The notes under the pieces: generated by a model
Database searches by the model: none
What the model saw: the letters and a program-made list of their open reading frames with translations, nothing else
Told to the model about the DNA's origin: nothing
DNA from: an uncultured Candidatus Saccharibacteria bacterium
GTDB lineage: Bacteria; Patescibacteriota; Saccharimonadia; Saccharimonadales; Saccharimonadaceae
Direction: 5' to 3'
Assembly: GCA_947303945.1 (NCBI GenBank)
Contig: CAMYZS010000001.1
Coordinates: forward strand, 62,001 to 126,000
Length of the DNA stretch: 64,000 nucleotides
Position numbers and translations under genes: made by a program
In this document: positions 50,790-60,100 of the stretch, piece by piece
Layout of the letters: each line of letters begins with the position of its first letter
How positions within the stretch are numbered: the first letter of the stretch is position 1

Positions 50790-51744
50790 TATTATCTCTA
50801 TTCAAATTCCTTGAGTTTTTATAATCAATTATATAAAGTGGCCGCCCCTGCGCTTCGGCATGAATATGTGAAATATAAAGAGCAATAATAGCTTGAGAAG
50901 TTAAGATAAGTCCCACCAAGAATGTGATAAAAATACTCAAACAGGATGTTCCGGTCCATCCCAACTGTAACGGATCACCCATTATAAATTCTTCAATTAA
51001 TATGAATAAGCCCAAAATAAACGAAGCTATTGTAATAAAGCACCCAATCCAACCGAGGACTACTAGGGGTGTTACACTAAGGCTTACGAAACTATCAATC
51101 GCCAACTGGAATAACTTTCTGAAGTTATAGCTCGGTTTTCCGGCCAGACGGTTCCCATAAATATAATCGATATATACTTTATTAAAGCCCATCCAGTCCA
51201 TTAGCCCACGCGTAATACGGCCATGTTCGGTTAATTTATTGTATTCATCCGCAACGCAACGATCGATTAAACGAAAATCTGTGCTTCCTGGCACCGTATC
51301 TTTTACGCCCATCGCGTTTAGAATCTTATAAAAGATTTTTGAGCCGATTTTTGCAATAAACCCGTGTTTTTCATATTTACCACGTACACCTATTATAATC
51401 TCTCCACCTTCTTCCCATTTTTTAATAAAATCATGAATAAGCTTGGGGGGTTGTTGGCCATCAGCATCCATTGTTATTATGGCATCGCCGACTGCTTCTC
51501 GGATGCCTGCGGTCAGTGCTACTTCTTTACCAAAATTTCTTGAAAAACAGAGTATCTTTATATTCTTGTCGGTTTTAGCTACTTTCTGAATAATATTAAG
51601 GGTCTTATCTTTACTCCCGTCGTTTACTAATATTAATTCGTAATCGTATTTAATTTTTTTTAATTCAGGCAACAGCAGATTATTATAGAATTTTCTAAAG
51701 CCTTTTTCTTCATTATAAACTGGTATTACAAAAGACAACTTCAT
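50746..51744 (-). CDS. GtrB/DPM1-like GT2 glycosyltransferase with membrane helices
   Basis: A 332-residue GT2 enzyme: LSFVIPVYNEEKGF, LVNDGSKDKTL, FSRNFGKEVALTAGI and the DAD metal site in ITMDADGQQPP, then two membrane helices near 230-255 and 265-295. Such enzymes charge polyprenyl phosphate with a sugar that is later used outside the membrane. It is the only minus-strand gene in the polysaccharide locus. The start lies seven bases after TGC-TATAAT, so it is leaderless. Confidence 0.92.
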   Translation of the reverse strand: MKLSFVIPVYNEEKGFRKFYNNLLLPELKKIKYDYELILVNDGSKDKTLNIIQKVAKTDKNIKILCFSRNFGKEVALTAGIREAVGDAIITMDADGQQPPKLIHDFIKKWEEGGEIIIGVRGKYEKHGFIAKIGSKIFYKILNAMGVKDTVPGSTDFRLIDRCVADEYNKLTEHGRITRGLMDWMGFNKVYIDYIYGNRLAGKPSYNFRKLFQLAIDSFVSLSVTPLVVLGWIGCFITIASFILGLFILIEEFIMGDPLQLGWTGTSCLSIFITFLVGLILTSQAIIALYISHIHAEAQGRPLYIIDYKNSRNLNRDNTTSRHRGEEPRRLS

Positions 51745-51820
51745 CTGTTTAATTATAGCATAGAGGTGAACTGATATAGTTTATGGCACATTTATTGTCG
51801 GCTTAGCGACGAGGATAAGT

Positions 51821-51829
51821 GTTAAAATA
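51821..51829 (+). promoter_or_regulatory. Extended -10 of the HD-domain gene
   Basis: TGT-TAAAAT (hexamer 51824-51829), six bases before ATG 51836, within GATAAGTGTTAAAAT as before smpB. Confidence 0.72.
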
Positions 51830-51835
51830 AAACTA

Positions 51836-52414
51836 ATGGTTTATTCCGAAAAAGTTAACAAGGCTATTAAGATCGCTACTAAATTACATGACGGCCAATT
51901 TCGTCGTGGTTCCACAATTCCGTATATTGCGCATCCTTTTGCTGTTGCTTTAATGACTCAAAATTATATCGACAGTGAGGATGTTTTTATTGGTGGCGTA
52001 TTGCATGATATTCTTGAAGACGTGCCAGATCGCATTTATGCACCGAATGATCTGGTGAATGATTTTGGTTACGACATGCTTAATATTGTAGAGACGGTAT
52101 CCGAGCCAGACATTCGTACACCAACTCAAGAAGCTTGGCGTGCGCGTAAATATACTTACTTAGATAATATCCAAAAATCTAACGATATTCGACCACTTAT
52201 TATTTCGGCCTGCGATAAAATGCATAATATGGGCGAAATAGCTTATTGCTATAACGAGCTTGGCGAAAGTATTTGGACGTATTTTGCTGCTAAACGCGAA
52301 CGCGAAATATGGTTTTATAGTTCAGTTTACGACATACTGAAAGGCAAGATTCTTCCGCCAGAGATGCTCGAAGAGTACCAACATCGCTTAGATAAACTGA
52401 AATCATTACAATAG
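51836..52414 (+). CDS. HD-domain (RelA/SpoT-type hydrolase-like) protein
   Basis: A 192-residue protein of the HD family like the ppGpp hydrolase half of RelA/SpoT (HD_4): the metal motifs are GSTIPYIAHPFAVAL, VLHDILEDV (the HD pair near residue 61) and ACDKMHNMGEI (the later Asp near 126). It lacks a synthetase domain. It might hydrolyse (p)ppGpp or another nucleotide; the substrate is not certain. Leaderless promoter. Confidence 0.85.
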   Translation: MVYSEKVNKAIKIATKLHDGQFRRGSTIPYIAHPFAVALMTQNYIDSEDVFIGGVLHDILEDVPDRIYAPNDLVNDFGYDMLNIVETVSEPDIRTPTQEAWRARKYTYLDNIQKSNDIRPLIISACDKMHNMGEIAYCYNELGESIWTYFAAKREREIWFYSSVYDILKGKILPPEMLEEYQHRLDKLKSLQ

Positions 52415-52424
52415 AGTAGCTAAC

Positions 52425-52433
52425 TGATATAAT
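52425..52433 (+). promoter_or_regulatory. Extended -10 of the Stealth gene
   Basis: TGA-TATAAT (hexamer 52428-52433), eight bases before ATG 52442. Confidence 0.7.
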
Positions 52434-52441
52434 AATTACAT

Positions 52442-53437
52442 ATGCAAGGCAAAATTGATATTGTCGTTACTTGGGTGGACGGTAGCGACGAAGCATGGCT
52501 CAAAGAGCGCAAAAAATATGAGACTGCAAATTTGTCGGTCGATTCTGTCGGCGAACAGCGTTTCCGCGACTGGGGCGTCATGAAATACTGGTTTCGCAGT
52601 ATTGAAAAAAACGCACCATTTGCCAAAAAAATCTATTTTGTTACATATGGCCACGTGCCAAAATGGCTAAACACTAAGCACCCCCAAATTCGCATCATCA
52701 AGCACAGCGACTATATGCCAAAGGAATATCTACCCACTTATAATACCAACGCTATTGAACTTAATTTTCATCGTATTCCTGGTATCGGCGAGCGTTTTAT
52801 TAATTTTAACGATGACATGTTCTTATTACAGCCGTCTACGCTCGAGGATTATTTTACGAAAGATGGTCGTATCAAATATAGTTTCACTGAAAGTGCCATG
52901 GCCTTGAATGGCGAACTCGATCCAGTCTATCGCGATATGCTAATTAATACCATCGAAGTCATCAACCGTCATTATAAAAAACGTCGTTTCAAGAACTTAA
53001 CTTGGCGCGATCCTGTCGTGTTATGCAATAATCTCAAAGCTATTGCGTTTAAGAAATACCTTGGCTATAAACCACATCATTTCTCACGCGTGTATAATCG
53101 CGAAGTCATGGAGCAACTCTGGCAAGACGAATTTGATATCCTCGACCACACTTCCAAATCGAAGTTTCGCAGCAAAGAAGACGTCACGGCGGACTTAATC
53201 GAGCTGACCCAGGCCTCGCTTGGTATGACTTGCGCTTATAATGCTCGCAAGCGCGAAAAATATCTCGAAATATCCCCGCCGACCATCAATCAAATCTCTA
53301 ATATTATCTGCAATCAATCCGTCAAAGAAATATGTATTAATGACACCTGTGTTAGCGAACAGTTTGAGACTTGCCGTGCGCGCTTAATCGAAGCTTTTGA
53401 GCAAATATTTCCAGAAAAATCAAGATTTGAACTATAA
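52442..53437 (+). CDS. Stealth-family capsular phosphotransferase
   Basis: A 331-residue Stealth protein, an enzyme that transfers hexose-1-phosphate to build phosphodiester-linked glycans. Conserved region 1 is IDIVVTWVDGSDEAW, region 2 is RFRDWGVMKYWFRSIEKNAP with KKIYFVTYGHVPKWL and the FINFNDDMFLL acidic site, region 3 includes HHFSRVYNREVMEQLW. It implies a polymer with sugar-phosphate links on the cell surface. First gene of the run 52442-57756. Confidence 0.93.
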   Translation: MQGKIDIVVTWVDGSDEAWLKERKKYETANLSVDSVGEQRFRDWGVMKYWFRSIEKNAPFAKKIYFVTYGHVPKWLNTKHPQIRIIKHSDYMPKEYLPTYNTNAIELNFHRIPGIGERFINFNDDMFLLQPSTLEDYFTKDGRIKYSFTESAMALNGELDPVYRDMLINTIEVINRHYKKRRFKNLTWRDPVVLCNNLKAIAFKKYLGYKPHHFSRVYNREVMEQLWQDEFDILDHTSKSKFRSKEDVTADLIELTQASLGMTCAYNARKREKYLEISPPTINQISNIICNQSVKEICINDTCVSEQFETCRARLIEAFEQIFPEKSRFEL

Positions 53438-53438
53438 A

Positions 53439-54413
53439 ATGAAAAAAATATCTATCATTATTCCAGTCTATAATCGCGAAAAGTATATTCAAAAATGTCT
53501 CGACTCTTTGATTATTCAAGAAGATGTCGATTTGGAAATAATCGTTGTCGATAATAATAGTAAAGACAAAACTTCAGATATTGTTAAAAAACTCACTAAG
53601 GACAACAAGAATGTCCATTATTATCTCTGTAAGAAACAGGGCGTCTCGGCCGCACGTAACTACGGCATCGATAAGGCTACGGGCGAATATATTAGCTTCG
53701 TTGATAGTGACGATTATTGTAAACCGAATATGTTTAAGGAACTATATCGCGTTGCGCAAGAAAAAGATGCAGACATTGTCGTATGCGGGATAGAAGGGCA
53801 AGATGAGGAGGGAAATATTCTTCCGAAAGAAAATTCAGCCTCCAGCTACGATGGGAAAAATCTAGTCAAAAGGTATCTTTGCGAGCCCGCTACGCCGTGC
53901 GCCAAGCTAATACGCACTGCTTATATCAACGAATATAATATACGATATAAAGAGGAAATATCATTGGCTGAGGACTTAGCTTTTGTTTCAGAGTTAGGCG
54001 CATATACACGCAATATTGCCTTCGTCGATGGCGACTATTATGTATATGTACATCAGAGAGATTCTTTAATGCATCATATTGATTCGGAACGCGAGTATCA
54101 AATCTTTGAAGCGCTCGGCTATATCTACGGTGTTTTTAGTCAAAAAGCAAATACTATAAGTCAATATCATGATGAAATAGAGCGCATGTTTATAGCTAAC
54201 CTTGTTCTTGCCGCCTCAACTCGCTATATGCTCATAAAGGGCGATAAAGGGTTCTATGGTCAAGCTCAAAATTTTTTGCGCCTTCATTTTCCGAAATGGC
54301 ATTTGAACCCTTACTATAAGAATCGAGGCTTAAAAATGAAGTTATTCTTTTTCTTATATCGACACAACTTAATCATGCCATTCCGAAAACTTATCACTCG
54401 CGCTAAGGGCTAA
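53439..54413 (+). CDS. GT2 glycosyltransferase
   Basis: A 324-residue family 2 enzyme starting MKKISIIIPVYNREKYIQK; this ATG lies just after the Stealth stop, and an earlier in-frame start would overlap it. Motifs: IIVVDNNSKDKTSDI, GVSAARNYGIDKATGEY and the DxD site SFVDSDDYC. The C-terminal part is helical, with a basic end. It adds one sugar to the repeat unit. Confidence 0.92.
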   Translation: MKKISIIIPVYNREKYIQKCLDSLIIQEDVDLEIIVVDNNSKDKTSDIVKKLTKDNKNVHYYLCKKQGVSAARNYGIDKATGEYISFVDSDDYCKPNMFKELYRVAQEKDADIVVCGIEGQDEEGNILPKENSASSYDGKNLVKRYLCEPATPCAKLIRTAYINEYNIRYKEEISLAEDLAFVSELGAYTRNIAFVDGDYYVYVHQRDSLMHHIDSEREYQIFEALGYIYGVFSQKANTISQYHDEIERMFIANLVLAASTRYMLIKGDKGFYGQAQNFLRLHFPKWHLNPYYKNRGLKMKLFFFLYRHNLIMPFRKLITRAKG

Positions 54414-54420
54414 TATCTTA

Positions 54421-54426
54421 TATAAT
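54421..54426 (+). promoter_or_regulatory. -10 box before the Wzz-like gene
   Basis: TATAAT six bases before ATG 54433; leaderless layout without the TG extension. Confidence 0.6.
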
Positions 54427-54432
54427 GTGCGT

Positions 54433-54990
54433 ATGGAAGAATTTACTATGCGCAATTTTTTTAAGCAGTGGAAAGCTTTATTACCACTCGCTATCATTTT
54501 TGTTTTTGTAGGTTTAATTGGAGGGATTTTTTATAATAGCTTACAGAAACAAAACTATTCCGCCACAAACGAAATCTTAGTTATTAATGCAGGTGAGTCC
54601 GTAATGCCAGAAGACTTAATGTCTATTGCGAATAGTAAGGAACTTGTTGGTAATTCCGCCATCGAGAACGCAAACGTAGATAAGACCTGTGCCTATAAAG
54701 CTAATAAGTCTGGAAATGTTATTAAAATCACATCTACATGCGAATCGAATGGCGAAGACGCGAAAAAATTATCTAATTCCGTCGTAGATGTGTTCTCTGG
54801 TGCAATTATGTCTGTTTATAATAATAGTGAATTGGCGGTAAAAACCATCACGCATGCCGAAGCCGAGGAGCGGATTACTTCTCTCAATAGAATTCTCTAC
54901 GTTATAATTCCTGTTTTAGCTGGTCTTGCATTATCTGCTTTTGTTGCGTTTGTAAAATTAGATCATGAGACTTCTAAAAAACATAAGTAA
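54433..54990 (+). CDS. Wzz-like chain-length regulator
   Basis: A 185-residue protein with two membrane helices (about 18-36 and 155-176) flanking an exterior domain, the layout of Wzz/CpsC chain-length proteins. It begins MEEFTMRNFFKQWKALLPL; the upstream GTG overlaps the -10 box. The exterior part is short (about 115 residues) and has two cysteines. There is no attached tyrosine kinase. Confidence 0.82.
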   Translation: MEEFTMRNFFKQWKALLPLAIIFVFVGLIGGIFYNSLQKQNYSATNEILVINAGESVMPEDLMSIANSKELVGNSAIENANVDKTCAYKANKSGNVIKITSTCESNGEDAKKLSNSVVDVFSGAIMSVYNNSELAVKTITHAEAEERITSLNRILYVIIPVLAGLALSAFVAFVKLDHETSKKHK

Positions 54991-55850
54991 TGAATAAATC
55001 CCAAAAAACTGCGAGTAAAGAAACTATACCAAAAACATCATGCTCAGTAGTGGTCTGTATCTACGAGAAAGATGATGCCAATCATTTTGAAACTGCAATT
55101 GAGAGTCTATATCAGCAAACACTCCTGCCTTCAGAAGTGGTGGTTGTTGGTGATGGCAAACTTAGCGGAGCATTGTATGAGAAGATTGATTATTTTAAAA
55201 AGAAATACCAAAACTTTAGATATTACGAACTACCAGAGAATCGCGGCATTGGTGCGGCGAGCAATTATGGTATCTCTAAATGTAAATATGAGCTTGTCGC
55301 TAAAATGGATTCTGACGATATTTCAGTACCAGACCGTATAGAAAAACAGGTAAATACTTTTCTAGAGGATGCAGAGCTTGCTATTCTTGGTGGTCAAATT
55401 GAGGAGTTTATTAATAATAATCCGAAGCAAGTTGTGTCGCGCCGCGAAGTACCTATTGGTATGACTGAAATAAAACAGTTTGCCCGTCGCCGCTCACCAC
55501 TCAATAATCCAACAGTTATGTTTCGCAAAAAAGATATTGAATCTGTAGGTGGATATCCAGAGATGAGCAGGGCAGAGGACTACTATTTATTCATTAAACT
55601 TATCGCCGCCAATAAAAAGCTTAGTAACTTACCTGATGTACTTGTCAAATATCGTGTCGATACAGATAATGTGAAGCGTCGAAAATCCTGGCAGAATACT
55701 AAAGAGATGATTCGTGCACGTTATGAAGCTTATCGGCTTAAGGTGGCTCGCTGGTCAGATTTTATATATATGACGATAGCCTTTATGGCCTTATTTATAA
55801 TGCCGTCGCCGCTCGCAAAAATAATATATCGAAAGAAATTACGTAAGTGA
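54990..55850 (+). CDS. GT2 glycosyltransferase
   Basis: A 286-residue GT2 enzyme: CSVVVCIYEKDDANHF, PSEVVVVGDGKLSG, NRGIGAASNYGISK, and the KMDSDDISVPDR metal site, then LNNPTVMFRKKDIESVGGY, typical of CpsI/WcaA-type enzymes. A hydrophobic C-terminal helix (FIYMTIAFMALFIMPSPLAK) probably holds it at the membrane. Its ATG overlaps the stop of the Wzz-like gene (TAATG). Confidence 0.92.
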   Translation: MNKSQKTASKETIPKTSCSVVVCIYEKDDANHFETAIESLYQQTLLPSEVVVVGDGKLSGALYEKIDYFKKKYQNFRYYELPENRGIGAASNYGISKCKYELVAKMDSDDISVPDRIEKQVNTFLEDAELAILGGQIEEFINNNPKQVVSRREVPIGMTEIKQFARRRSPLNNPTVMFRKKDIESVGGYPEMSRAEDYYLFIKLIAANKKLSNLPDVLVKYRVDTDNVKRRKSWQNTKEMIRARYEAYRLKVARWSDFIYMTIAFMALFIMPSPLAKIIYRKKLRK

Positions 55851-56662
55851 AAACTGTTATCGCTCCGACATTATCAATCATTATCCCAGCTTATAACGCC
55901 TCTAAGACAATTAGTCGTGTTATTGAGCATATTATATCTCAAAGCTTTGAGGACTTTGAACTTATTATTATAAATGACGGTTCGAAAGACGATACTCTAG
56001 ACATACTATCGTCTTATCGAGATTCGCGAGTAATTATTATTACCCAGGAGAACTCTGGCGCATCAACGGCGCGCAATAGGGGTATCGAAAATGCTCGCGG
56101 AAAATACATTATGTTTATTGATGCCGACGACGACTTTGAACCTGATTTTATTCTAAAAATGGTTACTACGATTGAAAAGCAAAAGTCCGAACTCGTTGTT
56201 TGTGGACATAGTGGCGACGGAGTACGATCGATTTTGCCCGATAAAAACGGTTTAATTGATAAAAATTTACCTAAGCACGTTTGTTCATCCGTACTCAAGA
56301 ACGGATTATTATATGCTCCATGGAATAAGATATACTTATCTGAAATCTTAAAAGAGAAGAATATTCGTTTCAAAAAGAACGTTGGTTTTGGTGAAGATTT
56401 AATATTTAACTTCAACTATCTTAAATATACTAAAAGCATCTATTACATCAAAGAGCCGTTATATAAATATATTTATCGTCCTAGCGGACTATCGGCAAAA
56501 ACTGCATCAAATATGAATTATCGATATGAAATGCTTGCCGCCCTCCGCGATTATCTTGGTGAGGGCATTAAGAAGCCGGATATTGCTATAAAATATCAGC
56601 TTATTCGTGCGCGCTGGATTATTTCCGTTCAAAAAGCTAAACTTAAGCAGGGTAAATCATGA
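55847..56662 (+). CDS. GT2 glycosyltransferase
   Basis: A 271-residue GT2 enzyme starting at GTG in an overlap (GTGA) with the preceding stop. Motifs: LSIIIPAYNASKTISRV, LIIINDGSKDDTLDIL, NSGASTARNRGIENA and the DADDDF metal site. Very similar in layout to the gene at 53439. It is translationally coupled on both sides. Confidence 0.92.
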   Translation: MKTVIAPTLSIIIPAYNASKTISRVIEHIISQSFEDFELIIINDGSKDDTLDILSSYRDSRVIIITQENSGASTARNRGIENARGKYIMFIDADDDFEPDFILKMVTTIEKQKSELVVCGHSGDGVRSILPDKNGLIDKNLPKHVCSSVLKNGLLYAPWNKIYLSEILKEKNIRFKKNVGFGEDLIFNFNYLKYTKSIYYIKEPLYKYIYRPSGLSAKTASNMNYRYEMLAALRDYLGEGIKKPDIAIKYQLIRARWIISVQKAKLKQGKS

Positions 56663-57756
56663 ACGATTTTGAAAGCCTATTTTTCTATCTAGTTTGCTTC
56701 GCTATATCGGCCGCACTTTTTCATATTGGCTCAAAGCGTAAGTTACGCTGGCCAATTGTGCTTGCAATTATAATACCTACTATTGTTGGTGGCCTAAGAT
56801 ATCGCGTCGGCGTAGACTACATTTCATATATGAGCAAACTTAAAGAAGCATCTAGCATGGGTATGATTGAATTCTCGAATAAGTTCGGCGGCATGGAGCC
56901 GGCTCTCTGGCTATTTGGTCAATTGCCATGGCAAGTATTCTTTTATGCCACTAGCTTCTTAACGATTCTATTCTTCTATCTCGGTTTCAAGAATTTTAAT
57001 AGTAAGCATCTTGGCCTATGTATGCTACTTGTCATGCTTATTATTTTTCCTCAAGCGCTTGGTGGCGTTCGTCAGGGCGTAGCAATGTCGCTGTGTTTTT
57101 ATGCCTTCTCATTCATACCACAAAAGCGAAAAATTGCTTTCGCGGTTACTATTTTGTTTGCGGCTTTGTTTCATTATTCGTCGCTTGTCATGCTTTTAAT
57201 GTATCCACTTCATTACTTTATGGTATCCAAGCCAGAAACGGAAAAGAAGTTTATCGTAAAAATAGTTGTAATGGCTATTATGTTTGTGGCGGCAATCATA
57301 ATTGGCTTCCAAATTATTGAATATATTCCGTTCCTACGTAAATACGCACTATACAGTACTGCTGAGTTTGTTGATCAGTATGGCGAGCTTACGGCAACAC
57401 ATAATATTCTCCCTGAACTCGCTGCTGTTGCATTGATAATTATGTTTTATGGTCATCTCGTTAAAGATAAAAAAGGTAACGGCCAGTATATGTTTATATC
57501 AATCATCCTAATGTTGATCGTTACTTTAATTGGATATAAGGTGCCTCTCGCTTCGCGTCTTGCAGATTACTTTATTGCTTTCTTTATTCTTGCTATCACT
57601 TCTGCAATCGATACTTTTGATGATTCTAGTAGTCGTCATGTTATGGTTGGTATTACTATTACCTACGCCGTCCTATTCTTTGTGTGTGGTATTTATTTAA
57701 ATGGTAGCGGGGCAATTTTTCCATATCGAACGTTGTTTGAGCTCGTTGAGGCATAA
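56659..57756 (+). CDS. EpsG/Wzy-like polysaccharide polymerase
   Basis: A 365-residue polytopic membrane protein with about ten helices. The EpsG-family signature IVGGLRYRVGVDYISYMSKL lies near residue 42, and the GGVRQGVAMSLCFYAF region near 130 contains the conserved Arg. These proteins polymerise repeat units outside the membrane. The start overlaps the preceding stop (ATGA). No flippase (Wzx) is present in the window. Confidence 0.88.
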   Translation: MNDFESLFFYLVCFAISAALFHIGSKRKLRWPIVLAIIIPTIVGGLRYRVGVDYISYMSKLKEASSMGMIEFSNKFGGMEPALWLFGQLPWQVFFYATSFLTILFFYLGFKNFNSKHLGLCMLLVMLIIFPQALGGVRQGVAMSLCFYAFSFIPQKRKIAFAVTILFAALFHYSSLVMLLMYPLHYFMVSKPETEKKFIVKIVVMAIMFVAAIIIGFQIIEYIPFLRKYALYSTAEFVDQYGELTATHNILPELAAVALIIMFYGHLVKDKKGNGQYMFISIILMLIVTLIGYKVPLASRLADYFIAFFILAITSAIDTFDDSSSRHVMVGITITYAVLFFVCGIYLNGSGAIFPYRTLFELVEA

Positions 57757-57761
57757 TAATA

Positions 57762-57793
57762 GCGCCCCCTTCAAGCGAGGAGGCGCATTTTTT
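57762..57793 (+). terminator. Terminator of the polysaccharide operon
   Basis: GCGCCCCCT / AGGAGGCGC with one mismatch, a seven-base loop, then A and six T. Confidence 0.82.
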
Positions 57794-57801
57794 AAAGCTT
57801 T

Positions 57802-60006
57802 TTAGCGACGCTTTGTGCGGAAGATAAAGAATGCGGTTGTACTAAGTAGTATACTTATTCCAGCAATTCTAGCCAAGTTAAGGTCTGCGGTCTTCGGGTT
57901 TTTTATGCCCGAGCCGTTCGTGCTAACTGGCTTCGGTTTATTATTGTTGGTTGGGGTGGTTGGATTATCTTCTCCGCCGCCACCACCTTGTTGTTGTTCG
58001 CCAGACCATTCGACCCCGTGTTCGTATAAGATAGTATGACTATCCTTTGAATTGCCAGCCATATCGTATACTGTAGCGTATATTGAGTAGTAATTGCCTT
58101 TTTCAAGATTCTCGATGGTGAACGTTTTGGTCGTAGCGGTTGTCGCGCCTGTACCAGTCGTAGCGTAAACTTCAGCTTTATCGGTATAATTATCTGCATC
58201 TTCCAATTTGTAATGCCAGACGATTTTCGCTAAGCCACTATTAGTGTCCGTTACGCCAATTGATAAGGTTGCGCTAGTGTCAGTAGAAGATGGTATATCT
58301 ATAGCAGTACTGATTATTGGCGCGGTCTTATCTATATTATTAATCGTTAAAGTCTTTGCTTTTATTTCATTATTGCTATTTTTAACCCAAAGCGTATAGG
58401 TGCCATTTTCGCTAACTGACTTATTGATTGTTGCAGTCTTTCCTGGAGTTTCAATCGCAGTCCATGAGCTTGGTTGAGTTTTTGTAGTGTTACCACTCTG
58501 GAGGGTGTAGTGAGTAATGTTATATGCGTTACTTGTCGTGGAAATATCTAATGCGACTGCACTATTTGTCCAGGCATTATTATTGCTATTGTCTGCAATA
58601 TTTAAATCGGCGAACTTATTAATATGAAAGCTAACGCTACCCCAACCGAATTTTTCATCTTTTCCAGATGTGCCTAAATCCTCGGCATTAAGCTTCAGGG
58701 CATTATAAACATCATTAAAGCTATAATCTGGATGCTCAGACAGGATGTTAGCGACGGCAGCAGAAATGAACGGCGTAGAGAATGAAGTGCCACTAATACA
58801 AGTAAGGGCCGAATCATCGCCTCCGGCCGGCAATAGTAGACCTTCGCCTGGCGCAGTAAAATCTATTTCATTACCATATTGTGAAAAATCGGATTTATTT
58901 TTTTCTTGATTTACAGATCCGACCGCAATCGTATAGGCGCTCATTGCTGGCCAGCTTACATAGCCATTTCCGTTATTACCAGCAGCAGCAACGATAATCG
59001 TCCCAGCCTCCTTGGCTTCTTTCATGACTCTATCAATGACACTATAACTCACGTCGGTTGTTTTAATCTCGTTGGTACTACCTAGACTTAGATTAATTAT
59101 GTCAACTTTACCTTTTAGTGCAGACACAGCCTCGAGCACGTTATCGACGCGGAATTCTGCACCGTTATTTATGCGGACTGGTACAACTTTAACATTAAAT
59201 GGCGTCGATTCCGTGATTGCGCCCGCAACAGATGTACCATGCGTCATCTTATAACTAGTACCATCGTCATTAGTGTGGCTTATATTTTGCGAGTCGTCAG
59301 GATCGGAGTCATTATCATAATAATCATAAGCAAGCGTCATATCTAGACGGTCTTTAGGGCTATTATACCCAAACGCAAGATGAGTAGCCGTAATACCAGT
59401 ATCGATGACTGCCACCTTAACTTTATTCGCAGAGGTGATAGACTTGGCGTAATCCATCATTTTCATCGATTCGTTACCCCATGCTAAACATTGGTCTGGC
59501 CAACGCGTAAAACCTGTATAAGTATAACTGCTACTATCTATGTCAAGACATTTGTCGACTTCCGGAATATTATATTTACCATCCATAGAAATTGGCACAA
59601 ATGAGTTGTCTTGAATTTCCATCGGCATATTCAAGCTTATGCTATCAGCCTTATTACTGTCTCTATAGTAGATATAATTTTCTGAAGTAGCGTCATAATC
59701 TTTAAAAGTAACAACATATACACCATCTGCTACTTTTTTATAATCAACAATATCCTCGTTTTCGTCTAATTCTTTTTCATCGGCAATTTCGATGATTAAT
59801 TTGTGTGTTTTTAATGAAGATTTAACTGTTTCAGCGGGCATATTAACACTCTCGCTTATTGCTTGTATCTTCATGTCAGGTACGGTTGCACTCAGCTCAT
59901 TATTAGATGCCTGCGTTTTTGGCGCCGTCGCAAACAAAGCGCCCGCAACTAAACCAGCAGATGCTAACGAAAGCGAAAAAAGCAAAGACTTCTTTCTTCT
60001 GACCAT
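57802..60006 (-). CDS. Surface subtilisin-like protease with NPKTA sorting signal
   Basis: A 734-residue S8 serine protease. Signal peptide (1-33), a propeptide-like part (about 35-160), then the catalytic domain with Asp in VAVIDTGI (near 200), His in MTHGTSVAGAI (near 255), Asn in AAAGNNGNG and Ser in ISGTSFSTPF (near 406). Two or more Ig-like domains follow (about 480-670), then a Gly/Pro/Asn linker. The end is NPKTAD, a membrane helix and RTKRR: a sortase signal resembling the NP(Q/K)T type. It should be fixed to the wall and cut host or environmental proteins. AGAAAGG precedes the ATG. Confidence 0.92.
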   Translation of the reverse strand: MVRRKKSLLFSLSLASAGLVAGALFATAPKTQASNNELSATVPDMKIQAISESVNMPAETVKSSLKTHKLIIEIADEKELDENEDIVDYKKVADGVYVVTFKDYDATSENYIYYRDSNKADSISLNMPMEIQDNSFVPISMDGKYNIPEVDKCLDIDSSSYTYTGFTRWPDQCLAWGNESMKMMDYAKSITSANKVKVAVIDTGITATHLAFGYNSPKDRLDMTLAYDYYDNDSDPDDSQNISHTNDDGTSYKMTHGTSVAGAITESTPFNVKVVPVRINNGAEFRVDNVLEAVSALKGKVDIINLSLGSTNEIKTTDVSYSVIDRVMKEAKEAGTIIVAAAGNNGNGYVSWPAMSAYTIAVGSVNQEKNKSDFSQYGNEIDFTAPGEGLLLPAGGDDSALTCISGTSFSTPFISAAVANILSEHPDYSFNDVYNALKLNAEDLGTSGKDEKFGWGSVSFHINKFADLNIADNSNNNAWTNSAVALDISTTSNAYNITHYTLQSGNTTKTQPSSWTAIETPGKTATINKSVSENGTYTLWVKNSNNEIKAKTLTINNIDKTAPIISTAIDIPSSTDTSATLSIGVTDTNSGLAKIVWHYKLEDADNYTDKAEVYATTGTGATTATTKTFTIENLEKGNYYSIYATVYDMAGNSKDSHTILYEHGVEWSGEQQQGGGGGEDNPTTPTNNNKPKPVSTNGSGIKNPKTADLNLARIAGISILLSTTAFFIFRTKRR

Positions 60007-60100
60007 AAAATAACCTTTCTTTTTTGACCTTTTTATTTTTATTTTGACCTATTGTATCCTCATTATAGGCACAAACGTCATTAGAATGCAAGTAATATTA

